64,000 bases of DNA from Alnus glutinosa (GCF_958979055.1 NC_084890.1:20296649-20360648), one strand, 5' to 3'; positions 11,219 to 22,465 are shown, counted from the first letter of the stretch. Numbers and translations: made by a program. The notes: generated by a model not told the origin, from the sequence alone.

Positions 11219-11504
11219 ATTGGCTGAAGTTCTCTATGTTATAGATTCGGCATTTCAATATCTATGTCTGCACTTGCCTTCAAACTTGACAAGTACTCCG
11301 AAGTCTTTCTCCAGCCAATAAATTGTAAAGGACATCGTCTTTTCAATAGATTGTTACAGTTATCATTGTCAAAGGAACAGCTTTTTGTCTTTGTTTCTTT
11401 TGCCCTCTTTCAATGGCAAAGAAAGACTGGCAAATATATGCATGCAACTATACCATTGAACTAAAATGACCAATACTCTATTTTCAATAGGACCATTCAC
11501 GATT

Positions 11505-11850
11505 TGGTATTATTTCTGATTTGTGAGACTAATACGCCTGAATTGATGAACCCGTGAGGGGTTGGGAATTTTTGGAACAAGGGCTACGTTTGTATGGTTC
11601 ATTTCCTTAAGAAGGAAACGTTCACAAAAGAAAGACTGGACAAATTTGATAACATCTTTCTTGACCACAGACCAGAAATTTTTGTAGAAAAGGCCAGACA
11701 TTCGGCTTTGTTGGACCCTAAATTAGAGACAGCTTGAAAAATTTCAGGTTCATCAGGGATGGAACAGAGCAAATCATTTTCAGAATCGGTGAGCACAGGC
11801 ACAATTAAATCTCTCAACTCCAAATCAATAAAAAAATGTTAGAGAAATAA
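11505..11850 (-). pseudogene. LINE reverse-transcriptase fragment (N-terminal RT part)
   Basis: Minus-strand pieces read VLTDSENDLLCSIPDEPEIF, then SGLFYKNFWSVVKKDVIKFV and EMNHTNVALVPKIPNPSRVH, the standard order at the start of the RT domain of plant L1-type ORF2. A frameshift separates the two pieces near 11700, and the fragment stops after QFRRISL. It sits inside the giant CACTA between the leader and the FAR1-like gene. Confidence 0.75.
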
Positions 11851-13059
11851 ATGACTAAGTGCCCCCCAATGTCAGCTCCAGTAATAAGAGAGGAACCATT
11901 ATCCAATTTCAAAAAGCATATAGAGTTAATTGACAAATCAAATAAGAAAGAGCGACCAAAACTACCAAGTCATGGGAATGATTTGAGTCAAATGCTACAA
12001 GTTTAGGAATTAAAATTCTAAGAAGAAATACACGTGATGCCCCAAAAGAAACTGTATTTCTCTTCAAAAAATTACACCTGAAACCACTAAACTAAAACCA
12101 AATCCAAAATTTACAAGACATGCAATTATTTCTCTTTCACTTCTTTCTCTGAACCTCCATCACCCTGAACAAGAAAAAAGATGTACATTTTCAGAACTCA
12201 AAATAGGAAGTAAAAGAAACATCATTCACAATATCTAAAAATGATGCATTACAGGACTCCCTAGATTTTTTATTTTTATTTTTTTTTAAGAAAAAAAATA
12301 TATATTGCAAAGTCTGCTATGGATGCCGGAAATATATATACCAAGATAAAAATACAAGCTTTCTAATTTGTGATGCAATGAAATGATAATAATAATACTG
12401 CCTCACAAGCATATGATTAGATTAAAGTCCAGCAGTGGTTTTCTTGCATATGGGCATTGGTATGACATCTAAAAGAGGGGTAAGAGGTAAAGGTACATTT
12501 TTACCACAAATCTAAAAAATGGATATAACCCCAAAAACAAAATTCAATTAGACCATCCACGAAGTTAAAATGCATCTTACCCATCACAACCTGATCTATG
12601 CTATACATATCAAACTCAACTCCTTTTCCCAATCAAACAAGGAAAGTGAAAAACTCTAATCAGACAAGGATAAAAGGGAAAAATATTAGGGTAAATTTGT
12701 TGCACTTCCCACCCTAAAAGAATAAGAAATGAAAAATAAAATATAACTATGAAGAGGAAAACACACAAACTCACCCCAAAAGAACATAAGATTCAACATA
12801 GATAGACATGCTTCTAGTCTCTGGGTGCAATATATTGGTTAACTGATTTTCTTATAATCGTAGAGCTTATAGTAAAGCAATTGCCTAAGAAAGCTCAAAC
12901 ATGTTTAAACCAATTATCCCTATTGTATCACTTACTTCAATTCCAACACAGCAACACCAAATTCGAGCAAGAATATCACCTGAAATAACATATAAGTACA
13001 CCTTAGGCAATAGCAACAAAAGTGGCCAACTTTGTAGGAAATGCTAAAAAATCAAATAC
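11851..13059. other. Non-coding stretch downstream of the FAR1-like gene
   Basis: AT-rich DNA with no ORF of note. It would contain the 3' UTR of the minus-strand FAR1-like gene. No transposon ends were seen. Confidence 0.4.
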
Positions 13060-16000
13060 TTACGACAAGTATATAAAATCTTCTTGAATAGGAAATGATG
13101 ACTGTGAATTTTCGAAGGTCTGAAACAAATTCTTCGTATGCTTAACATATATGAAATAAAATTATACGTCAACATGTATGAATCAAATACACATCTATGA
13201 ACATATTTTTTTTTCTTCCTTTCAATACCTGTGTAACTACGCTATTTTGAGTTCCAATTACTTGGTCATGCTGAACATTAGTTACTAAAGCCAACGGATC
13301 TTCACTTGTGTCCAATTCATCTACGAGCGATCTTTGGCATGTCTTCAATAAATAAAATCATGGAATAACATGTCAGATATAATATTAAAATTACACATCA
13401 AATGCGTGCACATAATTAGCATCAACTTACTTTAACACATACAACGACTTTAAAAACTATGAATACCTGTTTTTTTTTCCTCTGCCGTTTGGGATTTGTG
13501 TCACTCTGTTTCTTGTTTCCTCCTTTTGATTTTTTCACCACCGCTTGATTTATGTCACTTTCTTTCTTGTTTCCTCCTTTTGATTTTTTCACCACCGCCT
13601 TTTCAACTTCAGACACTTTTCTATTTGATGGTTGCTTCCCTTTTGTCCGAGCCACCAAAGGACTACACACCTCCACTCCCATACAATCAATAGTTCTATT
13701 ACCGGTCATAGATGCACTTGGAAGTGATTGGGAAGGTGGATTTTGTTCATAGCTTTGACCACCTAATTTCTTAGTTAGCATATCAACATAACTTTGTACT
13801 TCCGTGCAATGGTCCACATTTGGTACTGCGATTGCGGCTAACTTCAGCATATTTTTGCTCAGTTCAGCATATCGCTCTGCAGTAGGGTTGCCACTTAAAG
13901 GATCATAACTACTTTTGATTAACTTATATGGCCGCTTCAAATCCTTCCTCCATCGGTTTAGAAAATATTTTTCAGGCAACAATTCCACATCTTCAAGTGT
14001 AGTCAGTACAGATATGACATGTTTACACAAAATTCCCCTTGATTCAAATAAACAACAACTGCAGTTCAGTTCACATGAAGGGTCATTATAGTAAACAATA
14101 AAGCGTACTTTTTTCGTGTAGGCATCACTGACTTCTACTCGTTCCATCACTTGATAGGTACTAATTCCACCTTCACTTTTTAGAAGAGAGCAACTACAAT
14201 TCAGAACCTCTGTAATCTCCTTCTGAACTTCTTCGAACTTTTCATGGGTGTAAATTTTTTGAAATTGCTTCTCAAAGGGAAGCTTGCTTACACATGAAAT
14301 CGTGGAATTAAAAGAATTGAAATCAGCAACATTCTCAATCTCAACCTTCCTACGCAAAGCGTTGTCGTATTAATCTACAAATTCCTTCAATGAGGTGGAC
14401 GAGTGCACATAACCATCAAAGAATGCATTCATACTCTCACTGCGTTGTGTGGTAGTCATGCCGGTCCAAAATACATCTTTTAAATATGCCGGTACCCAGA
14501 AAGTCCGTTCATTGTATAAACCATGTAGCCATGCATTATCCTCCAGATTATAACACTCAAGTAGGGTCTGCCAACTTGCATCAAACTCGTCACATGTCTG
14601 AGAATTATACACACAATTTCGTATGGCACTCTTAATGGCCTTGTACTGTAAATGTGATCCAAATTTTTCTGGAAGTTTTTTCAGTAACAGCCATAAACAA
14701 AATCTATGTCGGGTATTCGGAAAAACCTTCTTAATTGCACTTTTCATAGCCCGATCTTGATCTGTAATAATTGCCCCTGGCGCTCGGCCCTTCATGCATT
14801 TCAACCATGCCTTAAACAACCAAACAAATGTTGCTGTATCCTCACTTGAAATTAATGCCGCCCCTAAAAGCATTGATTGACCATGATGATTAACTCCTAC
14901 AAAAGGGGCAAATGGCATTTCGTATTTGTTGGTCAAATATGTTGTGTCAAATGTAACCACATCACCGAAATCTTCATATGATGACCTACTTCGTGCATCA
15001 GCCCAAAACACATTTTTCAACCGACACTCATCATCCACGTCCATATCAAAATAGAAATCATCATTCACTTTCCGCATTCTATCAAAATAGTCACGAAGTG
15101 CTGCAGCACCTCCTGTGCCAAGGCGAAGACGTCTTGATTTCGCAATATAATTGCGACACTCTTTCTCTCCAAAAGTAAGATTTTCATACCCCCCCACTTC
15201 AACAGCTAGCGAGTTATAGATCTTGTTCGTACGGATTCCAGCTCTATCATCTATATCAAGGTTCCTCTTCGTAGCAGGATCCAACTTCTTGTGGCATCTA
15301 AAATATCTCGCTTTTCCTGGGCTTAAATCATGATTATGGCATAGATTTGCATTAGTCACATACCACGTTGTGCCTACTAACTTCGCATTCAAAGTAGCCT
15401 TACACCCCGTTCTGATTGTTTTACTAGGCTTGCAAACTTTATTACTTGAGCTGGATTGTCTGTTGCCTTAACGAGCACATGCTAGAGTGATGTAATGTAC
15501 ATCTCCATTTTCATCCTTTTTTTTCTTCTTCTGTACCACACCAAAACCCTCTTGCTTAGCATAATTTCTATAATATTCATGAAGTTCCTCTATAGAGCCA
15601 AACAACATCCCATTCTTAGGTTCCTTAACATTTTTATCTTTATCTATGAGCTTGAGCTTGGAACGACAACTGTCCACACCATCATTCAACTGTTCATCCG
15701 CAATAGTTTCATTTTCATCTATATCAAAACGAATAAAACATAGTGTAAAGAATCCAACTATGAATAATAACATTTACTCTAAGATATGTTACAAAAATTA
15801 AAAGTGAAAATGCCTATCATACCATTTTGAGGGTCCATTTCGATGGGAACAACATCATCAAGTTGTTCATGTCTCAACAAACAATCATCTTCGCATTGTT
15901 TGTTGAGCTTGGAACAACAACTGTCCACACCATCATTCAACTGTTCATCCCCAATAATTTCATTTTCATCTACATCAAAACAAATAAAATATAGTGTAAA

Positions 16001-16185
16001 GAACCCAACTATAAATAATAACATTTAGTCTAAGATATGTTACCAAAATTAAAAGTAAAAATGCCCATCATACCATTTTGAGGGTCCATTTCGATGGGAA
16101 CAACATCATCAAGTTGTTCATGTGTCAACAAACAATCATCTTCACATAGTGAATTCAAGGTCAAGGCTGGTTGTGACAAGTCCAT
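13060..16185 (-). pseudogene. FAR1/FHY3-like (FRS) gene carried by the giant CACTA; two in-frame stops
   Basis: A five-exon model fits on the minus strand: 16185-16074, 15969-15823, 15718-13467, 13342-13229 and 13119-13060, all with GT/AG borders and compatible phases, 2685 nt (894 codons plus stop). Exon 3 encodes the FAR1 domain (EELHEYYRNYAKQEGFGVV, later NLCHNHDLSPGKARYF), the MULE transposase core (DVVTFDTTYLTNKYEMPFAP; GAIITDQDRAMKSAI; HRFCLWLLLKKLPEKFG) and a SWIM zinc finger (CELNCSCCLFESRGILCKHV), then a Lys/Ser-rich tail. TAA at 15468-15470 lies in the FAR1 domain and TAA at 14370-14372 lies between core and SWIM. Otherwise the frame is continuous, so decay is recent. Exons 2 and 3 begin with duplicated sequence. 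FHY3/FAR1 family members are DNA-binding regulators. Confidence 0.85.
15650..16148 (-). repeat. Tandem duplication, 251-bp period, doubling a FAR1-gene exon
   Basis: Two similar copies, about 15650-15898 and 15899-16148, each hold an exon edge (DENExIxDEQLNDGVDSC in the product), an intron with the same ATAATAACAT motif, and the stretch encoding EQLDDVVPIEMDPQNG. The copies are offset by 251 bp. In the gene model this yields an extra 147-nt (49-codon) exon 2 that keeps frame. Differences are scattered single bases. Confidence 0.8.
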
Positions 16186-16689
16186 CTAAAAGTTATTCTA
16201 CAAAAAAAAAATGGTTTAATTAAACAATTGTATGAGACAACAAAAACCTAAACCAAGCAAAATCCAACAGTGCATAATAAATCATAATTCACTTCCTAAT
16301 TTCCCCAAAATTGCTTCTTCAAATCAATACCAATACAGTGCATAATGTTGTAGATAGATCTTCTCTCTTCAAAAACATGTACATATTAAAATCAAAAGCA
16401 TGATATATTCTTTTGACAGCTCTCCAATTTTAACTTCACTATGAATTGAATTCAAAGAAATTACTTAATGTCATCAAACCATCAATTTGTCTGCAATAAA
16501 TCCATCTTTATCAACGGTTCAAAAAGTCTATCATGCTCTTTGTTCACAATTACAATTTATCATGCATGATAAATCCATCTTTATCAACGGTACAAAAAGT
16601 CTATGGAAATCAACGGTACAAAAAGGCCCAAACCACACTAGTTTTTGTTAACACAGGAAGATTACTTTACAATGAAAAAAATAAAATTC
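16186..16689. other. Upstream region of the FAR1-like gene
   Basis: AT-rich DNA. It includes a direct repeat (ATAAATCCATCTTTATCAACGGT at about 16497 and 16568, plus partial copies of ATCAACGGTACAAAAAG) and presumably part of the 5' UTR or promoter of the minus-strand FAR1-like gene. No ORF is supported. Confidence 0.35.
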
Positions 16690-16818
16690 AGAAACCTCCT
16701 CTGTTGGAGTCCCTTCTGCTCGTGGGCGGCGCTCGGGCTACTGGGTCCGAGAGAGCGAGAGACCAGCTGCTGGGTTAGAGAGAGAGAAAGAGTGAGGGTT
16801 AGACTTAGAAGTCACCAA

Positions 16819-16851
<33 letters not shown>

Positions 16852-16985
16852 AAGGGAGAGAGACTAACCGTAGAGAGTGGTCGATGGCGCTCCGGTCTGC
16901 TAGGTCTGAGAGAGAGAGATCCGCCGGTCGATCGGTGGGCGCTGGTCTGCTGGGTGAGAGAGACAGCGAGCTGGGAGGGTGATGG
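16690..16985 (-). repeat. Inverted, degenerate copy of the CT-rich leader at 10000-10350
   Basis: Read on the minus strand, this segment contains ACCCAGCAGACCAGCGCCC, GATCGACCGGCGG, CGAGCGCCGCCCACGAGC and a (TC)n tract (as GA at 16821-16849), matching the plus-strand leader at 10120-10265 apart from scattered changes and rearrangement. On the minus strand it lies upstream of the FAR1-like gene and could act as its CT-rich 5' leader. The pair brackets the LINE fragment and FAR1-like gene in inverted orientation. Confidence 0.65.
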
Positions 16986-16989
16986 GCCC

Positions 16990-17214
16990 CATGGTAGGCC
17001 GAATCTTAAAGATCCCTTACAAGTTCCAGATGGGCCAATCACAAAGTCAAGGGCGAAGAAGATCAAGGAGGCAATGCAAGGATTGGTGCAATCCACTTGG
17101 GCCGAGTTTGCAAATTTATCGAGCAAGACTCCATCATTCAAGATAGGCTTGAAAGAAAAAGAACCAACTTTAATTCATGTGATACATGCAACAGATGGGG
17201 GCAACATAGCCTAG
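16990..17214 (+). pseudogene. Gypsy polyprotein C-terminal tail
   Basis: The open frame ends with PDGPITKSRAKKIKEAMQGL and a short tail before a stop at 17214. The 'ITRSRAKKI' motif is the usual end of this type of plant gypsy polyprotein, just upstream of the 3' LTR. It lies upstream of the LTR here and belongs to a different copy, or to the displaced end, of the gag-pol that follows. Confidence 0.65.
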
Positions 17215-17700
17215 TGGTTTCTTGCAAACTCTTTATTTCACTAAGTATAAGCATGTGGGCCTATTTTTATGTTTCTATGGTTGTAGGCCTTTAGGCCTAT
17301 TTATTTTATTAAGTGGACTTCTTTTATTAGCTATAGAAGTGTAGTTTAGGATATTTTGGGCTTGAAGATGTTCAGCCCATGCCTTTTAATTGATATAGGC
17401 CTTAGTAGGGTTAGGGTTTCATGGAGAGGTTTTAAAAAGACTTGTAGCCGCATATGCTAAGAAAGTTGATTGTGAATGAAGTTTTGTTCTTCATAGCAAA
17501 CTTTTTAGTTTTCTCTACTTGTTCTTGATTGAACTAAGAACTTATCAAAGGCAAACCCTTTGTGGCGTTCTCACCAAATCTAGGTTCTTGAAACAAGATT
17601 TCAACGGGTCTAGATTTTTTGGACTTGATTCTTGGCTTTCTTGGGTAGATTTCAATTTGTTTGTGGGTTCAAAAGGGGATTTCATCCTGCGGGTTCACAT
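17215..17700 (+). repeat. Gypsy LTR (approximate borders)
   Basis: The LTR is inferred from position: it follows the polyprotein tail and ends just before the primer-binding site at 17705-17716. It contains short TA-rich and GCCTTTAGGCC motifs. Only one copy is seen, so the borders cannot be set by comparing two LTRs. Confidence 0.5.
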
Positions 17701-17704
17701 CATT

Positions 17705-17716
17705 TGGTATCGGAGC
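17705..17716 (+). promoter_or_regulatory. Gypsy primer-binding site
   Basis: TGGTATCGGAGC, one base from the tRNA-iMet complement TGGTATCAGAGC found directly after the 5' LTR of plant retrotransposons. It marks the start of the internal region. Confidence 0.7.
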
Positions 17717-18528
17717 TCAGGCTCCAAATCAGGTCTTATTTATCCTTTTCCTTTTCCTTTTCTTTTTCTTCTTTTCCTTTTTTTTTTTAGTTCTTGCATT
17801 TGGATCTACAACTCCTTTCTTCATTCTTATTAATTTCGTGTGTTCTGTTCGAAAAAAAAAAAAAAAAAAAAATCGTGTGTTAGAATTCAGATCTGTGATT
17901 TTCACAATTGGTTACTCGTGTACTTGATTCAGGAATTCAGATTTGTGAATTCTTTAATTAATTACACCAGTCTATGCTTTAATTTTTCAGATCTGAAATT
18001 GTCAGATTTGAATTCCATTCTCGATTGCTTTTGCGAATCTTTGCTTAAATTTTTCAGATTTGAATCCTTGCTTTAACTTCCATATTTGTAATTTTTCAAA
18101 TTTAAAAAAAAAAAAAAGAAAAAAAAAAGAAAAAAAAAAAGAAAAAGAAAGAAAGAAGCTATTTGATATACTTTGCAATCCGAAAATTGAAGTGATTTGG
18201 TGTTGATTGATCTTTATCTTCAAAGGGATCAAGTGTATCATCTTTAGTATCTTGTGTCATAATTGTTCTTTCCTCGTACAAATTCTTTTAGATTCGTGTC
18301 ATTTTATTCCTTTCTTGTTTCTGGAATCTGTTGCTAGTTGGAATAATACAAGGTGATGTCTTGATTTAGTTCAACTAGTTCTTAAAGAACTTGAAAGGGA
18401 AAACAGGTGAGGTGAAAGACTAAAAGAGTGGAAACACGAGTGGAGTGACAATATTTGAGTGTAAACACGCAAGGGAGTGTGTGAGGTTTTTACCACTAAC
18501 ATATTTTTTGTTTTGTAGTGCATTGAAA

Positions 18529-21500
18529 ATGTCTCATAAGAGTGACTCAACACCTAAGGAGGAGGTGGATAATTCATTCTTTGTATTGCGGGCCATGCAA
18601 CAACAGTTTGAACAGTTGAATTTGGTGTTGGAGGAGGTGAAGAATAGGATGGATCAGCAAGAGGTAGTCATTAGAAATCTGCAAGGTGGGCGAGATAGGA
18701 GGAGACGTGCGCCTAGCATTGAAAATGAGTTTGAAAACGAAGGAGATGATGATTAGGAGGAAGACATAGCATCTGAAGTTGGAAGGGGCGGAGTTGACAG
18801 ACCTAGAGGAGGTAGGCGTGAAAGAGGACATGGGAGAAATCCAAGGGGTCGAGATGAGGTAGATAGGAACCTTGGGAGCATCAAAATGAAAATACCATCT
18901 TTCCAAGGTAGGACTGACCCTGAAGCCTATTTAAAGTGGGAGAAGAAAATAGAGTTGATTTTTGATTGTCACAATTATTCAGAAGAGAAGAAGGTGAAGT
19001 TGGCAGTAATTGAGTTCACTGATTATGCAATTATTTGGTGGGATCAATTAATGACCAATAGGAGAAGGAATCATGAGAGACCTATAGAAACATGGGGTGA
19101 GTTGAAAGCTCTCATGAGGCGAAGATTTGTACCTAGCCACTACTATAGAGACCTCTACCAAAAATTACAAAACCTTACACAAGGGTCAAGGAGTGTAGAA
19201 GATTACCATAAGGAGATGGAGGTGTCTATGACTCGGGCCAATGTAGAGGAGGATCGGGAGGCCACAATGGCCAGATTTTTAAGTGGTTTGAATAGGGACA
19301 TAGCCAATGTAGTTGAGTTGCAACATTATGTGGAGGTAGAAGATATGGTGCACATGGCTATGAAGGTGGAGAGGCAATTAAAGAGAAAGGGGGTAGCAAG
19401 GTATACTTCAATTTCTAGCACTCCTTGGAAACCAAAGTGGGATAGAAATGATCAAGCTATAGTAAAGGGGAAGGCCGAACCACTTAAGGGAAAAGATGAG
19501 GGAACTAGCAAGAACAAACCCAAGGTTGATTTCCAACCTTCAAAGAATAGAGATATTAAATGTTTTAAGTGTTTGGGTTCAGGGCACATTGCGTCTCAAT
19601 GTCCAAACAAGCGAGTGATGGTTCTGCGAGACAATGGGGAGGTGATGACTGATAGTGAAGATGATAGTGATGAGATGCCCGAGTTGGTTAATGCTAGTGA
19701 TGATGATGGAGTGGAATACCCCATAGAAGGTGAGTCTCTTGTTGCCAGGCGTGCTCTTAATACGCAAATTAAGATAGACGATATGGAGCAACAGAGAGAG
19801 AACATATTTCATACCAGATGTTATGTAAACATCAAGGTGTGTAGTATGATTATAGACGGGGGAAGTTGCACCAATGTAGCTAGTACCACCCTAGTTGAAA
19901 AGTTGAGCTTACCTTTATTGAAGCACCCTAGACCTTATAAGTTGCAATGGTTGAATGAATGTGGGGATGTCAAGGTTAATAAGCAATTTTTGGTAGCTTT
20001 TACCATTGGGAGGTATAGTGATGAGGTGCTTTGTGATGTAGTTCTTATGCATGCTGGCCATATTTTGTTGGGGAGGCCATGGCAGTATGATAGGAGGGTG
20101 ATTCATGATGGGTTTATAAACAGGTACAACTTTGTGAAGGATGGAAAAACATTCAAGCTTGCTCCTTTAACCCCAAAACAGGTCTATGAGGACCAACTGA
20201 AGCTGAAAAGTGAGATTGAGCAAAAAAGAAAGAGTGAAAAAGAAAATAGAGAGGTGCTTGAGAATAAAGAAAAGAGAGTGGAGCCACGAGAGAAAAAAGA
20301 AAGAGGACTTGCAGAGAGAAAAGGGAAGGCAAAGATGAGTTTTTATGCAAAGGAGAGTGAGGTTAAGAGGGCCTTCTTAGCAGATCAGCCTATGATTTTT
20401 ATTGTTTACAAAGAATCTTATTTTAATCTTGATGAAACTAACCAATCTCTTCCTAGTTTGGCTCTTTCTTTGTTGCAGGAGTTTGATGATGTATTTCCGG
20501 AGGAGATGCCGAGTGGGTTGCCACCCATTAGAGGCATTGAGCACCAAATTGATTTCATACCCGGAGCAGTTATTCCAAACTGACCAGCCTATAGAAGTAA
20601 TCCAGAGGAGACCAAGGAGCTTCAAAGGCAAGTTGAAGATTTGTTGAGCAAGGGGTACGTGAGGGAGAGCATGAGCCCATGTGCAGTACCAGTGCTACTA
20701 GTGCCAAAGAAGGATGGGACTTGGAGGATGTGCATTGATTGCAGAGCAGTCAACAATATTACGGTAAAGTACCGTCATCCCATTCCTAGATTAGATGATA
20801 TGCTTGATGAATTGCATGGCTCATGTATTTTCAGTAAAATAGATCTTAAAAGTGGATATCATCAAATTAGAATAAAAGAGGGAGATGAATGGAAAACTAC
20901 TTTTAAGACTAAACATGGACTTTATGAATGGTTGGTTATGCCATTTGGACTTACAAATGCGCCTAGTACTTTCATGAGATTAATGAACCATGTATTACGT
21001 GCGTTCATAGGCAAATTTGTAGTCGTGTACTTTGATGATATCTTAGGGTATAGCATGAACTTAGATGAACATATTGAGCATTTAAGATGTGTGTTAGATG
21101 TGTTGAGATGTGAAAAGTTGTATGCTAATTTTAAGAAATGTATCTTTTGCATGGAAAAAGTTGTTTTTCTTGGTTATGTTGTTAGTACAAAAGGTATTGA
21201 GGTGGATGAAGAAAAAGTAAAGGCTATCAAGGAGTGGCCAACGCCTAAAAGCATCACTGAGGTAAGAAGCTTTCATGGTTTAGCTAGCTTTTATAGGCGT
21301 TTTGTTAAGGATTTTAGCACCATTGCTGCACCACTCACTGAAATAATTAAAAAGAATGTTGGATTTCATTGGGGGAGTGATCAAGCAAATGCATTTGCTA
21401 CTATCAAAGAAAGGTTATGTTCTACACCTGTGTTAGCATTACCTGACTTTAACAAAACTTTTGAGATTGAATGTGATGCCTCAGGAATAGGAATTGGAGC

Positions 21501-22191
21501 CATTTTAATGCAGGATAGGTGGCCCATAGCCTTCTTCAGTGAGAAGCTAAGTGGGGCGGCCTTGAATTACCCCACTTATGACAAAGAACTTTATGCTCTT
21601 GTTCGCGCTCTAGAGACGTGGCAGCACTACCTTTGGCCTAAGGAATTTGTGATCCACACCGATCATGAATCATTAAAGCATCTCAAGAGTCAAGGTAAAT
21701 TAAATAAGCGACATGCTAGATGGATTGAATACATTGAGACCTTTCCCTATGTCATCCGTTACAAGCAAAGTAAGGAGAACATTGTTGCTGATGCTTTATC
21801 ACGAAGGAGTAGTTTGGATGAACACAGGAAGGCCGAATTGGTGAAGTCAATTCATGATAGGGTATGACTTCAAATTGCGCAGAAGAATGAAAAGTTTGCT
21901 TCCCAAGTCATTAAAGGGCGAAGGCGTGTCATCTTTGAACCAAGCGATTGGGTTTGGGTTCACATGCGCAAAGAACGATTCCCAGCCCATAGAAGGACTA
22001 AATTGCATCCTCGCGGCGATGGACTTTTCCAAATCCTTGAGAAAATTAATGATAATGCTTATAAAGTGGATCTTCCCGGTGAGTATAATGTCTCTGCTAC
22101 TTTCAATGTTTCTAATCTTTCTCCCTATGATGCAGGTGACGATTCGAGGTCGAATCCTTTTGAGGAGAGGGGGAATGATGGGAAAAAATAA
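18529..22191 (+). pseudogene. Ty3/gypsy gag-pol, integrase core deleted
   Basis: ATG at 18529 opens Gag (coiled-coil-like N-terminus, then MKIPSFQGRTDPEAYLKWEKK at 18886 and a CCHC knuckle CFKCLGSGHIASQC near 19560). Protease follows (IDGGSCTNVAS), then RT ([16 protein letters not shown]; active site YFDDI near 21030) and RNase H ([26 protein letters not shown]). Stops occur at 18754-18756 (TAG) and 20581-20583 (TGA, from a CGA-type codon), both in the same frame. After RNase H ([15 protein letters not shown]) a stop at 21865-21867 and a frame change lead straight into the integrase C-terminal end (DWVWVHMRKERFPAHRRTKL). The zinc-binding and catalytic core of integrase is missing. The lineage resembles chromoviruses but no chromodomain is seen. 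Confidence 0.85.
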
Positions 22192-22194
22192 CAG

Positions 22195-22445
22195 TTTGAC
22201 ACGTGTATTGGACACGCGTATTAAATACACGTGTCCAATTGGACGCGTGTAATGGACGTACACGAGTATTAAATACACGTGTGCAATTGGACGCGTGTAT
22301 TTAATACGCGTGTCCAATTGGACAAGTGTATTAAATACACGCGTCCAATTGTGAAGATGGTACAATTAGACACGTTTTTCATAAGACACGTGTCTAATTG
22401 GACGCGTGTCTACAGTAACTGGTACTGTAGACACGCGTCCAATTG
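22195..22445. repeat. Right subterminal repeat array of the giant CACTA element
   Basis: Alternating TTGGACGCGTGTA / TACACGTGTCCAA units, the inverted counterpart of the left array but with CACGCG more frequent than on the left. The array begins immediately after the truncated gypsy frame. Confidence 0.85.
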
Positions 22446-22465
22446 TAGAAATTTTTGTAGTGTAT

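Larger units (their letters stand above)
16981..22195 (+). mobile_element. Ty3/gypsy fragment in permuted order (pol tail - LTR - PBS - gag-pol)
   Basis: The order in the DNA is: C-terminal tail of a gypsy polyprotein (to 17214), an LTR-like stretch (about 17215-17700), a primer-binding site (TGGTATCGGAGC, 17705-17716), gag-protease-RT-RNase H (from 18529), and an integrase C-terminal end that stops at 22191 just before the CACTA repeat array. The tail at 16981 is the part that would normally follow the end at 22191. There is no second LTR. It reads as the 3' end of one copy followed by the 5' part of a next copy sharing one LTR, or as a circular-type rearrangement. Confidence 0.7.
8104..22462. 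mobile_element. Giant CACTA element, 14.36 kb, carrying a FAR1-like gene
   Basis: The left end reads CACTACAAAAATCAATAC (8104) and the right end AAATTTTTGTAGTG (to 22462), giving terminal inverted repeats CACTACAAAAAT. The 3-bp TAT is duplicated at 8101-8103 and 22463-22465. Both subterminal regions are packed with ACACGTGTC / ACGCGTGTC palindromes (8125-8412 and 22195-22445), and only these ends in the window carry such arrays. Cargo, left to right: relic of a Transposase_24-type accessory gene (minus), CT-rich leader (plus), LINE fragment (minus), FAR1-like gene (minus), inverted leader copy, permuted gypsy fragment (plus). No TNP2/TNPD transposase domain was found, so mobility would depend on another element. 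Confidence 0.88.
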
